DNA from: an uncultured Lachnospiraceae bacterium
GTDB lineage: Bacteria > Bacillota > Clostridia > Lachnospirales > Lachnospiraceae
Direction of reading: 5' to 3'
NCBI GenBank assembly: GCA_900546325.1
Contig: URCR01000008.1
Span: forward strand, 1-64,000
Length of the DNA: 64,000 nt
Position numbers and translations under genes: made by a program. Position 1 is the first letter of the stretch, and the number at the start of each line of letters is the position of its first letter. The notes under the pieces are model-generated. The model saw nothing but the letters and a program-made list of their open reading frames with translations, did no database searches and was not told where the DNA came from. Shown one piece after another: positions 53,296-61,008 of the stretch.

Positions 53296-54195
53296 CTATA
53301 TAAAATCAAAAAGTGATAGTTGCTCACACTTATCTTTTTCTTCATAGGTATGCAGATATTCAAACACTTTATCATTATCATGAACAATATGATATTTATC
53401 ACATGTTTGATCGAATATCTTCAACAGTCTTTTTTCATTTGGACTCGGCAAAATATATTGATTACCATAACAGGCAATATATTTTTCTTTCAGCCCGGGA
53501 AACAGACGATCCAATTGTTTATAGAAGTATTCACGATTCCCTTCTCGCAAAGTCAAACCCATACCAAAATTTATAATCCCATACACTTTTGCTTCAACGC
53601 AATAGTTTAATATGCCACGCAGATTTTCTTCAGTATCGTTGATAAACGGCAATATCGGACACAACCATACAACCGTAGGAATGCCCTCTTGATGCAAAAT
53701 CTTTAACGCTTCATACCGTTCTTTGGTTGTGCTCACATTAGGCTCTAATTTCCGACACAACTGTTCATCGTAAGTAGTTAATGTCATCTGTACGACACAT
53801 TTCGTTTTTTCATTGATTCTTTTTAAAATATCTAAATCACGAAGCACTTGGGTTGATTTCGTGATCAGGGTAAATCCAAACCCATATTTTTCAGCAAGTA
53901 ACAATGATTTTCTCACATACTGCAAGTCATTTTCCAATGGAATATATGGATCGGTCATTGCTCCGGTACCTATCATGCACCGCTTCCGTTTTCTTTTCAG
54001 AACATCTTCCAGCAGCTCAAGTGCATTCCGCTTTACTTCAATGTCTTCAAATGCATGATCCATATGATAGCAATTACTTCTTGAATCACAATAAATGCAG
54101 CCATGCGTGCATCCCCGGTATAGATTCATTCCATTGGATGCCGATAAAATCCCTTTTGATGTTACATAATGCATTTCCCCAAAACACCCTTTCAT
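53296..54195 (-). CDS. SPL-family radical SAM protein
   Basis: A 299-residue protein. The 4Fe-4S site is C-xxx-C-xx-C in RGCTHGCIYCDSRSNCYH (about residue 28), of the spore photoproduct lyase/SplB-like radical SAM group. Following parts include GTGAMTDPYIPLE and LITKSTQVLRDLDIL. The short C-terminus ends QLSLFDFI. Members repair thymine dimers or act on unknown substrates; this type often occurs as an uncharacterised relative. It is the gene nearest the tRNA end of the island. Confidence 0.88.
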   Translation of the reverse strand: MKGCFGEMHYVTSKGILSASNGMNLYRGCTHGCIYCDSRSNCYHMDHAFEDIEVKRNALELLEDVLKRKRKRCMIGTGAMTDPYIPLENDLQYVRKSLLLAEKYGFGFTLITKSTQVLRDLDILKRINEKTKCVVQMTLTTYDEQLCRKLEPNVSTTKERYEALKILHQEGIPTVVWLCPILPFINDTEENLRGILNYCVEAKVYGIINFGMGLTLREGNREYFYKQLDRLFPGLKEKYIACYGNQYILPSPNEKRLLKIFDQTCDKYHIVHDNDKVFEYLHTYEEKDKCEQLSLFDFI

Positions 54196-54269
54196 CTATC
54201 GCCTACTCTTGTTTCCTACACACATCTGGAAGAGATAATTAACCTTTTATTCTTCTTATGAAAATAGAA

Positions 54270-54315
54270 AAAGCAGGTCATGACTCAGCTAATCCAGCTA
54301 ATCATTTCCTGCTTT
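54270..54315 (-). terminator. Terminator downstream of tRNA-Arg
   Basis: AAAGCAGG/CCTGCTTT is the outer stem, with AGCT repeats pairing inside, followed on the minus strand by TTTTTCTATTTTC. It lies just inside the island after the tRNA 3' end. Confidence 0.7.
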
Positions 54316-54322
54316 ATCTGAC

Positions 54323-54338
54323 CGTTCCCTGCGAGAAT
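54323..54338. repeat. Right att repeat (tRNA-Arg 3' end)
   Basis: CGTTCCCTGCGAGAAT, the second copy of the repeat at 49899-49914. It restores the acceptor and T-arm of the tRNA gene, as expected for an island that duplicates its target. Confidence 0.85.
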
Positions 54339-54394
54339 CGAACTCACAACTAGTGCTTAGGAGGCACTTGTTATATCCATTTAACTAAGGGAAC
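54323..54394 (-). tRNA. tRNA-Arg (CCU anticodon)
   Basis: A 72-nt cloverleaf on the minus strand: acceptor GTTCCCT/AGGGAAC with discriminator G, anticodon stem AGTGC/GCACT enclosing loop CTCCTAA (anticodon CCT), and T-loop GTTCGATTC. CCA is not encoded. It decodes AGG. Its 3' end is the integration target of the adjoining island. Confidence 0.95.
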
Positions 54395-54516
54395 ATGCAT
54401 CTGCTTTGCCGAAACAAAGCAATACGTTTTTTCACACTGTTATTAGTATACCAAATATTCTCTCATTTTGAAATACTTATTTTGAAACTTTTTAAAACTT
54501 TTTCGCCTTCCCGCTT

Positions 54517-55392
54517 TTACCGGAAATTAATCATTCCCTGCAGCCATATGTTTGCCTTGAATCTGCGTCCCACTTCCGGCACCCCAAAGACACTGTCTTT
54601 CGGTACACAGACATCAAACTGCAGCTCATTGACATCCATTGTGAATACATAGAGCTCCTTTGCGGTTCTCTCATTTCTGCATTCCCGTATTTTTAAAATT
54701 TCTCCCAGAATGGAATACTGATCACATTCTGCACCGTACGGCATAAAGTATGTATCTACAATTGTATAGACATCGTTTGTCATCAACTTCTTGGAAACTT
54801 TCGAGTAAGTATCCATGTCATCTAAAGTCAGCGTCTCCATCGCTTTCTCATCACCACTTTTTGCTGCACTTAACAGGAGCATCCGGTTTCTCGCTTCCTC
54901 CTGCTGACTCTGAACCTGATGATCATTCTTTTTGATCGGAAGTAAAATACTTCCGGAAAGCGCCATACATGAAAGTGTGAGCGATGTAGTCTTTTTAGAA
55001 ACTCCGCCGGCATTTTTCATCTGTTTGTATTCCATGCCGTTGATCAGATGGAAAATGAGGGTAATCCCGACCCGGACATCTTCGCACACACCAAGGTACA
55101 TTTCCCTGTCAATCCTTTTTTCCACAATGATATCTTCATAAGAAGTAATACCACTCCCCTTTAAATAAGGGAAGTAGTATTCCATCTCAAATTTCTCACC
55201 ATCACAGTCCCCGCACAAAATAATCCCCATATCTTCAGAATATTCCTTTCGGTATTCACAAAATATTCCATCTTCCGCGCCCGCTGTCTCTTCATGGCTT
55301 GTGAAATTTTCCTCTGTATCTTTCAGAACTTCTTTCAGTTCTTTTTTCGTTTTCAGATGGTCAAATCCGATTGCTTTTAAATACTGATGCAC
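54517..55392 (-). CDS. DUF3881 family protein
   Basis: A 291-residue protein starting at GTG (MHQYLKAIGF), set by GAGGAAAA 8 nt upstream. DUF3881 proteins are found in Lachnospiraceae, usually next to serS, as here (11 nt after the serS stop). There is no signal peptide; acidic clusters and YYFPYLKGSGITSYEDIIVEKR are typical. No catalytic motif is apparent and the function is unknown. Confidence 0.85.
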   Translation of the reverse strand: MHQYLKAIGFDHLKTKKELKEVLKDTEENFTSHEETAGAEDGIFCEYRKEYSEDMGIILCGDCDGEKFEMEYYFPYLKGSGITSYEDIIVEKRIDREMYLGVCEDVRVGITLIFHLINGMEYKQMKNAGGVSKKTTSLTLSCMALSGSILLPIKKNDHQVQSQQEEARNRMLLLSAAKSGDEKAMETLTLDDMDTYSKVSKKLMTNDVYTIVDTYFMPYGAECDQYSILGEILKIRECRNERTAKELYVFTMDVNELQFDVCVPKDSVFGVPEVGRRFKANIWLQGMINFR

Positions 55393-55403
55393 GTTTTTTT
55401 CCT

Positions 55404-56681
55404 CTATTTGATCTCAGTCTTACCACCCATATATGGTTGTAATGCAGCAGGAATCTTAATAGAACCGTCTGCCTGAAGGTTGTTCTCCAGAAATGCGATC
55501 AGCATTCTAGGTGGTGCAACGACTGTGTTATTTAATGTGTGGGCAAAATATTTTCCGTCCTCACCTTTTACTCTGATATTTAATCTTCTTGCCTGGGCAT
55601 CTCCGAGGTTTGAACAGCTTCCAACTTCAAAATATTTCTGTTGTCTTGGTGACCATGCCTCTACATCGACAGATTTCACTTTCAGATCCGCAAGGTCTCC
55701 GGAACAGCATTCCAGTGTACGAACCGGAATATCAAGAGAACGGAACAGATCTACTGTATTTTTCCACATCACATCATACCATTTCATACTCTCTTCCGGT
55801 TTACATACAACGATCATTTCCTGCTTTTCAAACTGGTGAATGCGGTAGACACCTCTCTCCTCAATTCCATGTGCTCCTTTTTCTTTACGGAAACATGGGG
55901 AGTAGGAAGTCAGTGTTCTTGGCAGTGTCTTTTCATCAAGCATAGTATCGATGAATTTTCCGATCATAGAGTGTTCACTTGTACCGATCAGATATAAGTC
56001 TTCCCCTTCAATCTTGTACATCATAGAATCCATCTCTGCAAAGCTCATAACGCCTGTTACCACATTGCTGCGGATCATAAACGGAGGAATACAGTAAGTA
56101 AATCCGCGGTCGATCATAAAGTCACGCGCATAAGAAATTACTGCTGAATGTAATCTTGCAATATCTCCCATCAGATAGTAGAATCCGTTTCCGGCCACTT
56201 TTCCTGCACTTTCCAAATCGATTCCATCAAATTTTTCCATAATTTCTGTATGATATGGAATCTCATAATCTGGTACAACCGGTTCCCCATATCTCTCTAA
56301 TTCCACATTTTCACTGTCATCTTTTCCAATCGGAACAGACGGATCAATGATGTTTGGAATCGTCATCATGATTGTCTTGATCTTCTCTTCTACTTCTTTT
56401 TCTTCCACTGAAAGCTTCTCAATCGTATCTCCCTGAGCTGATACTTGTCTTTTGTACTCTTCTGCTTCTTCCTTTTTCCCTTGAGCCATGCATGCTCCGA
56501 TCATTTTGGAAATTTTATTTTTCTCCGCACGAAGCGCTTCTACTTCCTGCTTAATCTCTCTGTTTCTCAGATCCAATGCAATTACTTCATCCACAAGCGG
56601 AAGTTTGCTGTCCTGAAATTTGTTCTTAATATTCTGCTTTACAATATCTGGATTCGCTCTTAAAAATTTAATATCTAACAT
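55404..56681 (-). CDS. serS: Seryl-tRNA synthetase
   Basis: A 425-residue class II synthetase: an N-terminal coiled-coil arm (residues 30-100), motif 2 (PRTLTSYSPCFRKEKGAHGIEERGVYRIHQF) and motif 3 (NNTVVAPPRMLIAFLENN). GAGGAGA lies before the ATG. It is co-directional with the DUF4446, parB and parA genes. No T-box was seen in the 21-nt gap upstream. Confidence 0.97.
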   Translation of the reverse strand: MLDIKFLRANPDIVKQNIKNKFQDSKLPLVDEVIALDLRNREIKQEVEALRAEKNKISKMIGACMAQGKKEEAEEYKRQVSAQGDTIEKLSVEEKEVEEKIKTIMMTIPNIIDPSVPIGKDDSENVELERYGEPVVPDYEIPYHTEIMEKFDGIDLESAGKVAGNGFYYLMGDIARLHSAVISYARDFMIDRGFTYCIPPFMIRSNVVTGVMSFAEMDSMMYKIEGEDLYLIGTSEHSMIGKFIDTMLDEKTLPRTLTSYSPCFRKEKGAHGIEERGVYRIHQFEKQEMIVVCKPEESMKWYDVMWKNTVDLFRSLDIPVRTLECCSGDLADLKVKSVDVEAWSPRQQKYFEVGSCSNLGDAQARRLNIRVKGEDGKYFAHTLNNTVVAPPRMLIAFLENNLQADGSIKIPAALQPYMGGKTEIK

Positions 56682-56702
56682 TTATTTTTCTCCTCATACC
56701 TT

Positions 56703-57242
56703 TTATTTTTTCAAATCTGCAATGTCTTTGAGCGCATATGCTTCCTGGAAAATTGCTTTTTCTAATGATTCCGTTTCTTCCGATGACAGTTCTACATAAC
56801 TTTCACCTTTTACGATCTCCTTAATATAGTTGTAGCAGCCTTCCCGGCTATGCATTGCATTTAGCACAAATCCATTGTCATTTGCATCAAGCAGCGTCAA
56901 CACAAAGCTGAGATTTCCTCCCATCTCCTGAAATGCGTCGTACTTGACAATTCCAATCTTTTGATAATTTCCCTCCAGCCTCCGGTAAATCTCTTTTATA
57001 TTCTGCCGGTTCAACTTTGCCATATGGGATAAATTATCAATCTCATCCAGTCGATCCGTAATACTCTGCTCCATCGACCTTCCGTCTTTGCCTTTCATAA
57101 ATGCATTGTAACTGCTTTTTAACCGATTATATTTCATATGAATACTTATGACAAGTGCAAATAAAATCACGATCAAAATCAGCAATCCAATGAAAAGAAA
57201 TACCGGATCAAACCCAAGATGAAATAGTAAACTGTCTTCCAT
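56703..57242 (-). CDS. DUF4446 family membrane protein
   Basis: A 179-residue protein with one N-terminal transmembrane helix (PVFLFIGLLILIVILFALVISI), a coiled-coil (residues 35-90) and a conserved globular end (GIVKYDAFQEMGGNLSFVLTLLDANDNGFVLNAMHSREGCY). DUF4446 genes follow parB in many Firmicutes, as here. The role is unknown. Confidence 0.88.
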   Translation of the reverse strand: MEDSLLFHLGFDPVFLFIGLLILIVILFALVISIHMKYNRLKSSYNAFMKGKDGRSMEQSITDRLDEIDNLSHMAKLNRQNIKEIYRRLEGNYQKIGIVKYDAFQEMGGNLSFVLTLLDANDNGFVLNAMHSREGCYNYIKEIVKGESYVELSSEETESLEKAIFQEAYALKDIADLKK

Positions 57243-57277
57243 ATTTCCTCCTTTTTCAAATGGTTCGTGTATCGGTT

Positions 57278-58198
57278 CTACTGATGGATAGACATGATCA
57301 TTTCAAATATATGTTCCAACTCTTCGTCTGAATAATATTCAATCTCTATTTTTCCTTTTCCCTTTGATTTCTGATTGACACTGACTTTCGTTCCGATCAC
57401 TGTCCTCATTTTTTCTTCCAGATCCCGGTAAATAAAATCATTGCTGTTATCTTTTTTCGGTTTTTCCTTTTTCGGTGTCTTCAAAGCTTTTACAAGTTTT
57501 TCCGTGTCACGCACGCTCAGTTTTTCATCGAAAATTTTGTTGGCAAGAATATATTGCTGCTCTTTATCTTCTATTGCAAGAAGCGTTCTTGCATGTCCTG
57601 TAGAAATCATGTCATCAATAATCATCTGCTGCACTTTTTCATCAAGCTTCAACAAACGCATGGAGTTTGTAACCGCTGTTCTGCTCTTCGAAACACGTTC
57701 TGCCACTTCGTCCTGCTTTAATTGAAATTCTTCCAGCAGCCTCTTGAATGCCTGAGCCTCCTCAATCGGATTGAGGTTTTCCCTCTGAATATTTTCGATC
57801 AAGGCAATCTCCACCATTTCCTGATGAGAGTATTCTCTGACAATTACCGGAACTTCTTTTAATCCTGCCATTTTTGCAGCACGCCATCTTCTTTCTCCGG
57901 CAATAATTTCATAATAATCACCTTTTTTTTGAACAAGAAGTGGCTGAAGTACACCAAATTGCCGAATAGAATCTGCCAGTTCAATCAGAGAATCCTCATC
58001 AAAATTTTTCCTTGGCTGAGCACGATTTGGCTCTACTTTTGTTATCTTTACTTTTTGTTCTCCAAGTACAGGCATTGTTGCTTTTTCTTTTACAGACGCC
58101 TGCCCACTTGTCTTTTCTTTGCTCGTATTCGCCTTTGGTTTATGATCCGGAATCAGGCTGTCCAACCCTTTTCCAAGACCGCCTCTTTTTACTGCCAT
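57278..58198 (-). CDS. parB: Chromosome partitioning protein ParB/Spo0J
   Basis: A 306-residue ParB with the CTP-binding region (GERRWRAAKMAGLKEVPVIVREY), the central parS-binding HTH (KQDEVAERVSKSRTAVTNSMRLLKL) and a C-terminal dimerisation domain. It loads on parS, two perfect copies of which lie 830 nt upstream. It overlaps parA at TAATG, so expression is coupled. Confidence 0.96.
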   Translation of the reverse strand: MAVKRGGLGKGLDSLIPDHKPKANTSKEKTSGQASVKEKATMPVLGEQKVKITKVEPNRAQPRKNFDEDSLIELADSIRQFGVLQPLLVQKKGDYYEIIAGERRWRAAKMAGLKEVPVIVREYSHQEMVEIALIENIQRENLNPIEEAQAFKRLLEEFQLKQDEVAERVSKSRTAVTNSMRLLKLDEKVQQMIIDDMISTGHARTLLAIEDKEQQYILANKIFDEKLSVRDTEKLVKALKTPKKEKPKKDNSNDFIYRDLEEKMRTVIGTKVSVNQKSKGKGKIEIEYYSDEELEHIFEMIMSIHQ

Positions 58199-58965
58199 TA
58201 CTCTTCTCCTTTATGAATCACTTCTTCTGCCAAAAGCATATAACTTTCAGCTCCCGATGATTTTGGGTCATAAATATTAATTGGCAATCCATGACTTGGC
58301 GCTTCTGCCAGTCTGATATTTCTCGGTATAATTGTCTTATAAATTGTCTGATCCAAATTATCCTTTACATTTTCCACTACCTGAAGCGACAGATTTGTTC
58401 TGGCATTATACATTGTAAATACAACACCTTCCATCTCCAAATCCGGGTTCAGTCTTTCTTTCACCAATTCAATTGTGTGCATAAGCTGACTCAAACCCTC
58501 CAGCGCATAATACTCACACTGGATCGGAACCAAAACAGTATCTGCTGTTGTCATTGCATTAATCGTCAACATACTCAGTGACGGAGGGCAGTCTACAATT
58601 ACAAAATCATAATTTTCTCTGATTTTTGCCACTTCATCGCGAATGATAAATTCCTTGTTTTCTACACCAATTAATTCAATCTCCGCAGCCGACAGATCAA
58701 TGTTTGTAGGAAGTAAGTCAAGATTTTCAAAAACCTCTTTGCACAGGCACTCTTCTACACTCGCGCGCCCAATGATCAGATCATATACTGTTCTCTCTAC
58801 ATTATCTTTGTCAACTCCCAACCCACTCGTCATATTTCCCTGTGGGTCCATATCTATCGCTAATACTCTTTTACCCAACGCGCTCAAGCATGAGGATAAG
58901 TTAATAGCTGTGGTCGTTTTTCCTACGCCGCCCTTCTGATTGGCAACTGCTATTATTCTTCCCAT
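58198..58965 (-). CDS. parA: Chromosome partitioning ATPase ParA/Soj
   Basis: A 255-residue ParA/MinD-type ATPase. The deviant Walker A is KGGVGKTTT (residues 11-19), with Walker B FVIVDCPPSL and the ADTVLVPIQCEYYALEGL region. It drives origin segregation and regulates DnaA or sporulation initiation with ParB. AAAGGGG lies before the ATG. Confidence 0.97.
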   Translation of the reverse strand: MGRIIAVANQKGGVGKTTTAINLSSCLSALGKRVLAIDMDPQGNMTSGLGVDKDNVERTVYDLIIGRASVEECLCKEVFENLDLLPTNIDLSAAEIELIGVENKEFIIRDEVAKIRENYDFVIVDCPPSLSMLTINAMTTADTVLVPIQCEYYALEGLSQLMHTIELVKERLNPDLEMEGVVFTMYNARTNLSLQVVENVKDNLDQTIYKTIIPRNIRLAEAPSHGLPINIYDPKSSGAESYMLLAEEVIHKGEE

Positions 58966-59027
58966 ATTAGTGTCCCCTTTCTCTTGCTTTTTTATTATAA
59001 CACTAAAAGGAAGTTTAATCTACACAA

Positions 59028-59043
59028 TGTTTCACGTGAAACA
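59028..59043. promoter_or_regulatory. parS site 1
   Basis: TGTTTCACGTGAAACA, the perfect 16-bp consensus ParB-binding palindrome. It lies 63 nt upstream of parA. Confidence 0.97.
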
Positions 59044-59064
59044 TTTATTTTATTTTTGTTCTAA

Positions 59065-59080
59065 TGTTTCACGTGAAACA
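59065..59080. promoter_or_regulatory. parS site 2
   Basis: A second perfect TGTTTCACGTGAAACA, 37 bp from the first (centre to centre), about three and a half helical turns. Both lie between parA and the divergent hydrolase gene. Confidence 0.97.
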
Positions 59081-59220
59081 TTTTTCTATTTCAGCTTTTC
59101 TTGATTTCTTTTGTGTAGTATAATAGAAAAAAAGAAACTGAATTAAAGTATACTGTAATGTCATTCTTTATTATATCACAAAGTACCTTACAGGAATACC
59201 GCCACGAAAGGAGTTCTTCT

Positions 59221-60189
59221 ATGAGTTGGAAAAAGAAGCTTACAACAGGAGCCGTTCTGGCATCATTGACAGCCGGAACCATTTATACAATCAACAAAAT
59301 TATTTCTTTTACATCTACACTCGATAACTTACTTTGCAAAGACGAAGGTCAATATTTTGACTGGAGATTTGGAAAAATATTTTATAGAAAGCAGGGAGAG
59401 GGAAAACCACTGCTCTTGATTCATGACTTAACTGTAAATAGTTCTTCCCATGAGTGGAATAAACTGTTAAAATCTTTGAAAAAAACAAACACCGTCTATA
59501 CAATCGATTTATTAGGCTGCGGGCATTCTGAAAAGCCGCATCTTACTTATACAAACTTTCTCTACGTCCAGTTACTTACTGACTTTATAAAAACTGTCAT
59601 CCGTGAAAAAACTGATGTGATCGCTACTGGCGCTTCTTCATCTTTTGTTTTAATGGCATGCGCGAACGATAACAGCATTATTGACCGGATTATGATGATT
59701 AACCCAATGAATTTGTCTACACTTGCAACCATTCCAACAAAACGTACAAAATTTTTGCGCTATTTACTTTTGACTCCGCTTATCGGAACTTTCTTGTATA
59801 ATATTCTGATGAGCAAACGGCTGTCAGAGCAGAACTTTTTTGAAGATAAGTTTCAAAATCCAGAATTTTTAGATTCCGAGATCAAAAACTCTTACTACGA
59901 AGCATCTCATCTGGATTGTTCACATGGAAGATATCTGCTCGGAAGTTTGTTGGGGCGCTACACAAATGCCAATATATTTCATGCTCTGAAAAATATTAAT
60001 AACAGTATTTTTCTCATCGCCTCAACCGGTGCCGGAGAAAATATCGCAATTGCAGAACAATATCGGAATTACATTCCATCCATTGAAATTGCAACACTAA
60101 AAGACAGTGTACATTTTCCGCAGCTTGAAACGCCACAGGCACTCCTCGAACAGATTGATCTGTTCCTTGGAGCAGAGGAAGATTCTTAA
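59221..60189 (+). CDS. Alpha/beta hydrolase, membrane-anchored
   Basis: About 322 residues. It opens with a basic, hydrophobic N-terminus (MSWKKKLTTGAVLASLTAGTIYTI), likely a signal anchor. The alpha/beta hydrolase fold follows with LLIHDLTVNSSSHEWNKLL, IDLLGCGHSEKP, and a nucleophile region ATGASSSFVLMAC with Ser in a G-A-S-S context rather than the classic G-x-S-x-G. A catalytic His candidate is in KDSVHFPQLETP. AAAGGAG before the ATG at 59221 rules out 59158. The substrate is unknown. Confidence 0.82.
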   Translation: MSWKKKLTTGAVLASLTAGTIYTINKIISFTSTLDNLLCKDEGQYFDWRFGKIFYRKQGEGKPLLLIHDLTVNSSSHEWNKLLKSLKKTNTVYTIDLLGCGHSEKPHLTYTNFLYVQLLTDFIKTVIREKTDVIATGASSSFVLMACANDNSIIDRIMMINPMNLSTLATIPTKRTKFLRYLLLTPLIGTFLYNILMSKRLSEQNFFEDKFQNPEFLDSEIKNSYYEASHLDCSHGRYLLGSLLGRYTNANIFHALKNINNSIFLIASTGAGENIAIAEQYRNYIPSIEIATLKDSVHFPQLETPQALLEQIDLFLGAEEDS

Positions 60190-60285
60190 TAAATTTACAG
60201 AAGATATAAAAAGAAGGACAAAATGGAGATTTCAATCTTCCATTCAGTCCTTCTTTTATTTTCAGACACATCTCAGCGCCAATTT

Positions 60286-61008
60286 CTACTCAACTCCCAA
60301 CGGTTCTTTTGCCGGAAGCCCTGCCTTTCTAGGATACTTCTTCGCAGTCGGTTTTACTTTTTCAATTTTCACAAAGGATCTTCCGATCTCGCTTCCCGGA
60401 AGCTGAAATTTGATCACTTCTCTGAGATTTCCTCCAAGGATCGCAACTGCTTTCTTTGCCTGTGCGACTTCCTCATCAATCTCTCCCGATTTATATGGAA
60501 GGAACACGCCTCCTTTTTTCACATATGGCAGGCAATATTCTGACAGTGTCGCCAGATTTGCCACTGCTCTGGACACACAGAGATCAAACTGCTCTCTGTA
60601 CTCCGTCTGCTTTGCATAATCCTCTGCCCTTCCGTGAATAGCTCTAATTCCTTCCAGCTGCAGTTTTTCGATGACTACATTGAGAAATTTGACTCTCTTA
60701 TTCAACGAATCTAACAGCACAACTTCCAACTCTGGAAATACGATTTTCAGTGGAATGCCCGGGAACCCGGCCCCCGTGCCCACATCAATCACACTTTTTA
60801 CAGACTTCATGTCCATTGCTTTTACGATGGAGACAGAGTCTACAAAATGCTTTTCATTCACTTCCTCGTATTCTGTGATTCCGGTAAGATTCATAAACTC
60901 ATTCCATTCCACAAGAATCTCATAGAACAAATCAAACTGTTCTTTCTGTCTCTCGTCCAATACGATTCCTAATGCACTTAACTTCTCTTCAAATTTATGA
61001 CTGCTCAT
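60286..61008 (-). CDS. rsmG: 16S rRNA (guanine-N7) methyltransferase RsmG (GidB)
   Basis: About 240 residues. It methylates G527 of 16S rRNA. The SAM-binding motif VIDVGTGAGFPGIPLKIVFP and LDSLNKRVKFLN are diagnostic, as is the NLTGI/HFVDS segment near the N-terminus. GAGGGAAA before the ATG at 61008 fixes the start, which overlaps the mnmG end by 14 nt. It is the last gene of mnmE-mnmG-rsmG. Confidence 0.96.
   Translation of the reverse strand: MSSHKFEEKLSALGIVLDERQKEQFDLFYEILVEWNEFMNLTGITEYEEVNEKHFVDSVSIVKAMDMKSVKSVIDVGTGAGFPGIPLKIVFPELEVVLLDSLNKRVKFLNVVIEKLQLEGIRAIHGRAEDYAKQTEYREQFDLCVSRAVANLATLSEYCLPYVKKGGVFLPYKSGEIDEEVAQAKKAVAILGGNLREVIKFQLPGSEIGRSFVKIEKVKPTAKKYPRKAGLPAKEPLGVE

Larger units (their letters stand above)
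49899..54338. mobile_element. 4.4 kb island integrated at tRNA-Arg(CCU)
   Basis: A 16-bp direct repeat bounds this segment, one copy being the intact tRNA 3' end; this is the standard footprint of tyrosine-recombinase integration. The cargo, all on the minus strand, is a P-loop ATPase, a DUF4869 protein, a Fic protein, an excisionase-like HTH gene (frameshifted), a peptide deformylase remnant and a radical SAM protein. No integrase gene is visible, so the element is either decayed or mobilised in trans. It is AT-rich compared with the flanking core genes. Confidence 0.75.

Noticed and set aside
49899..54338. Integrase or relaxase inside the island
   Set aside because: None of the real frames shows tyrosine or serine recombinase motifs or a relaxase domain; the island is therefore called without one.
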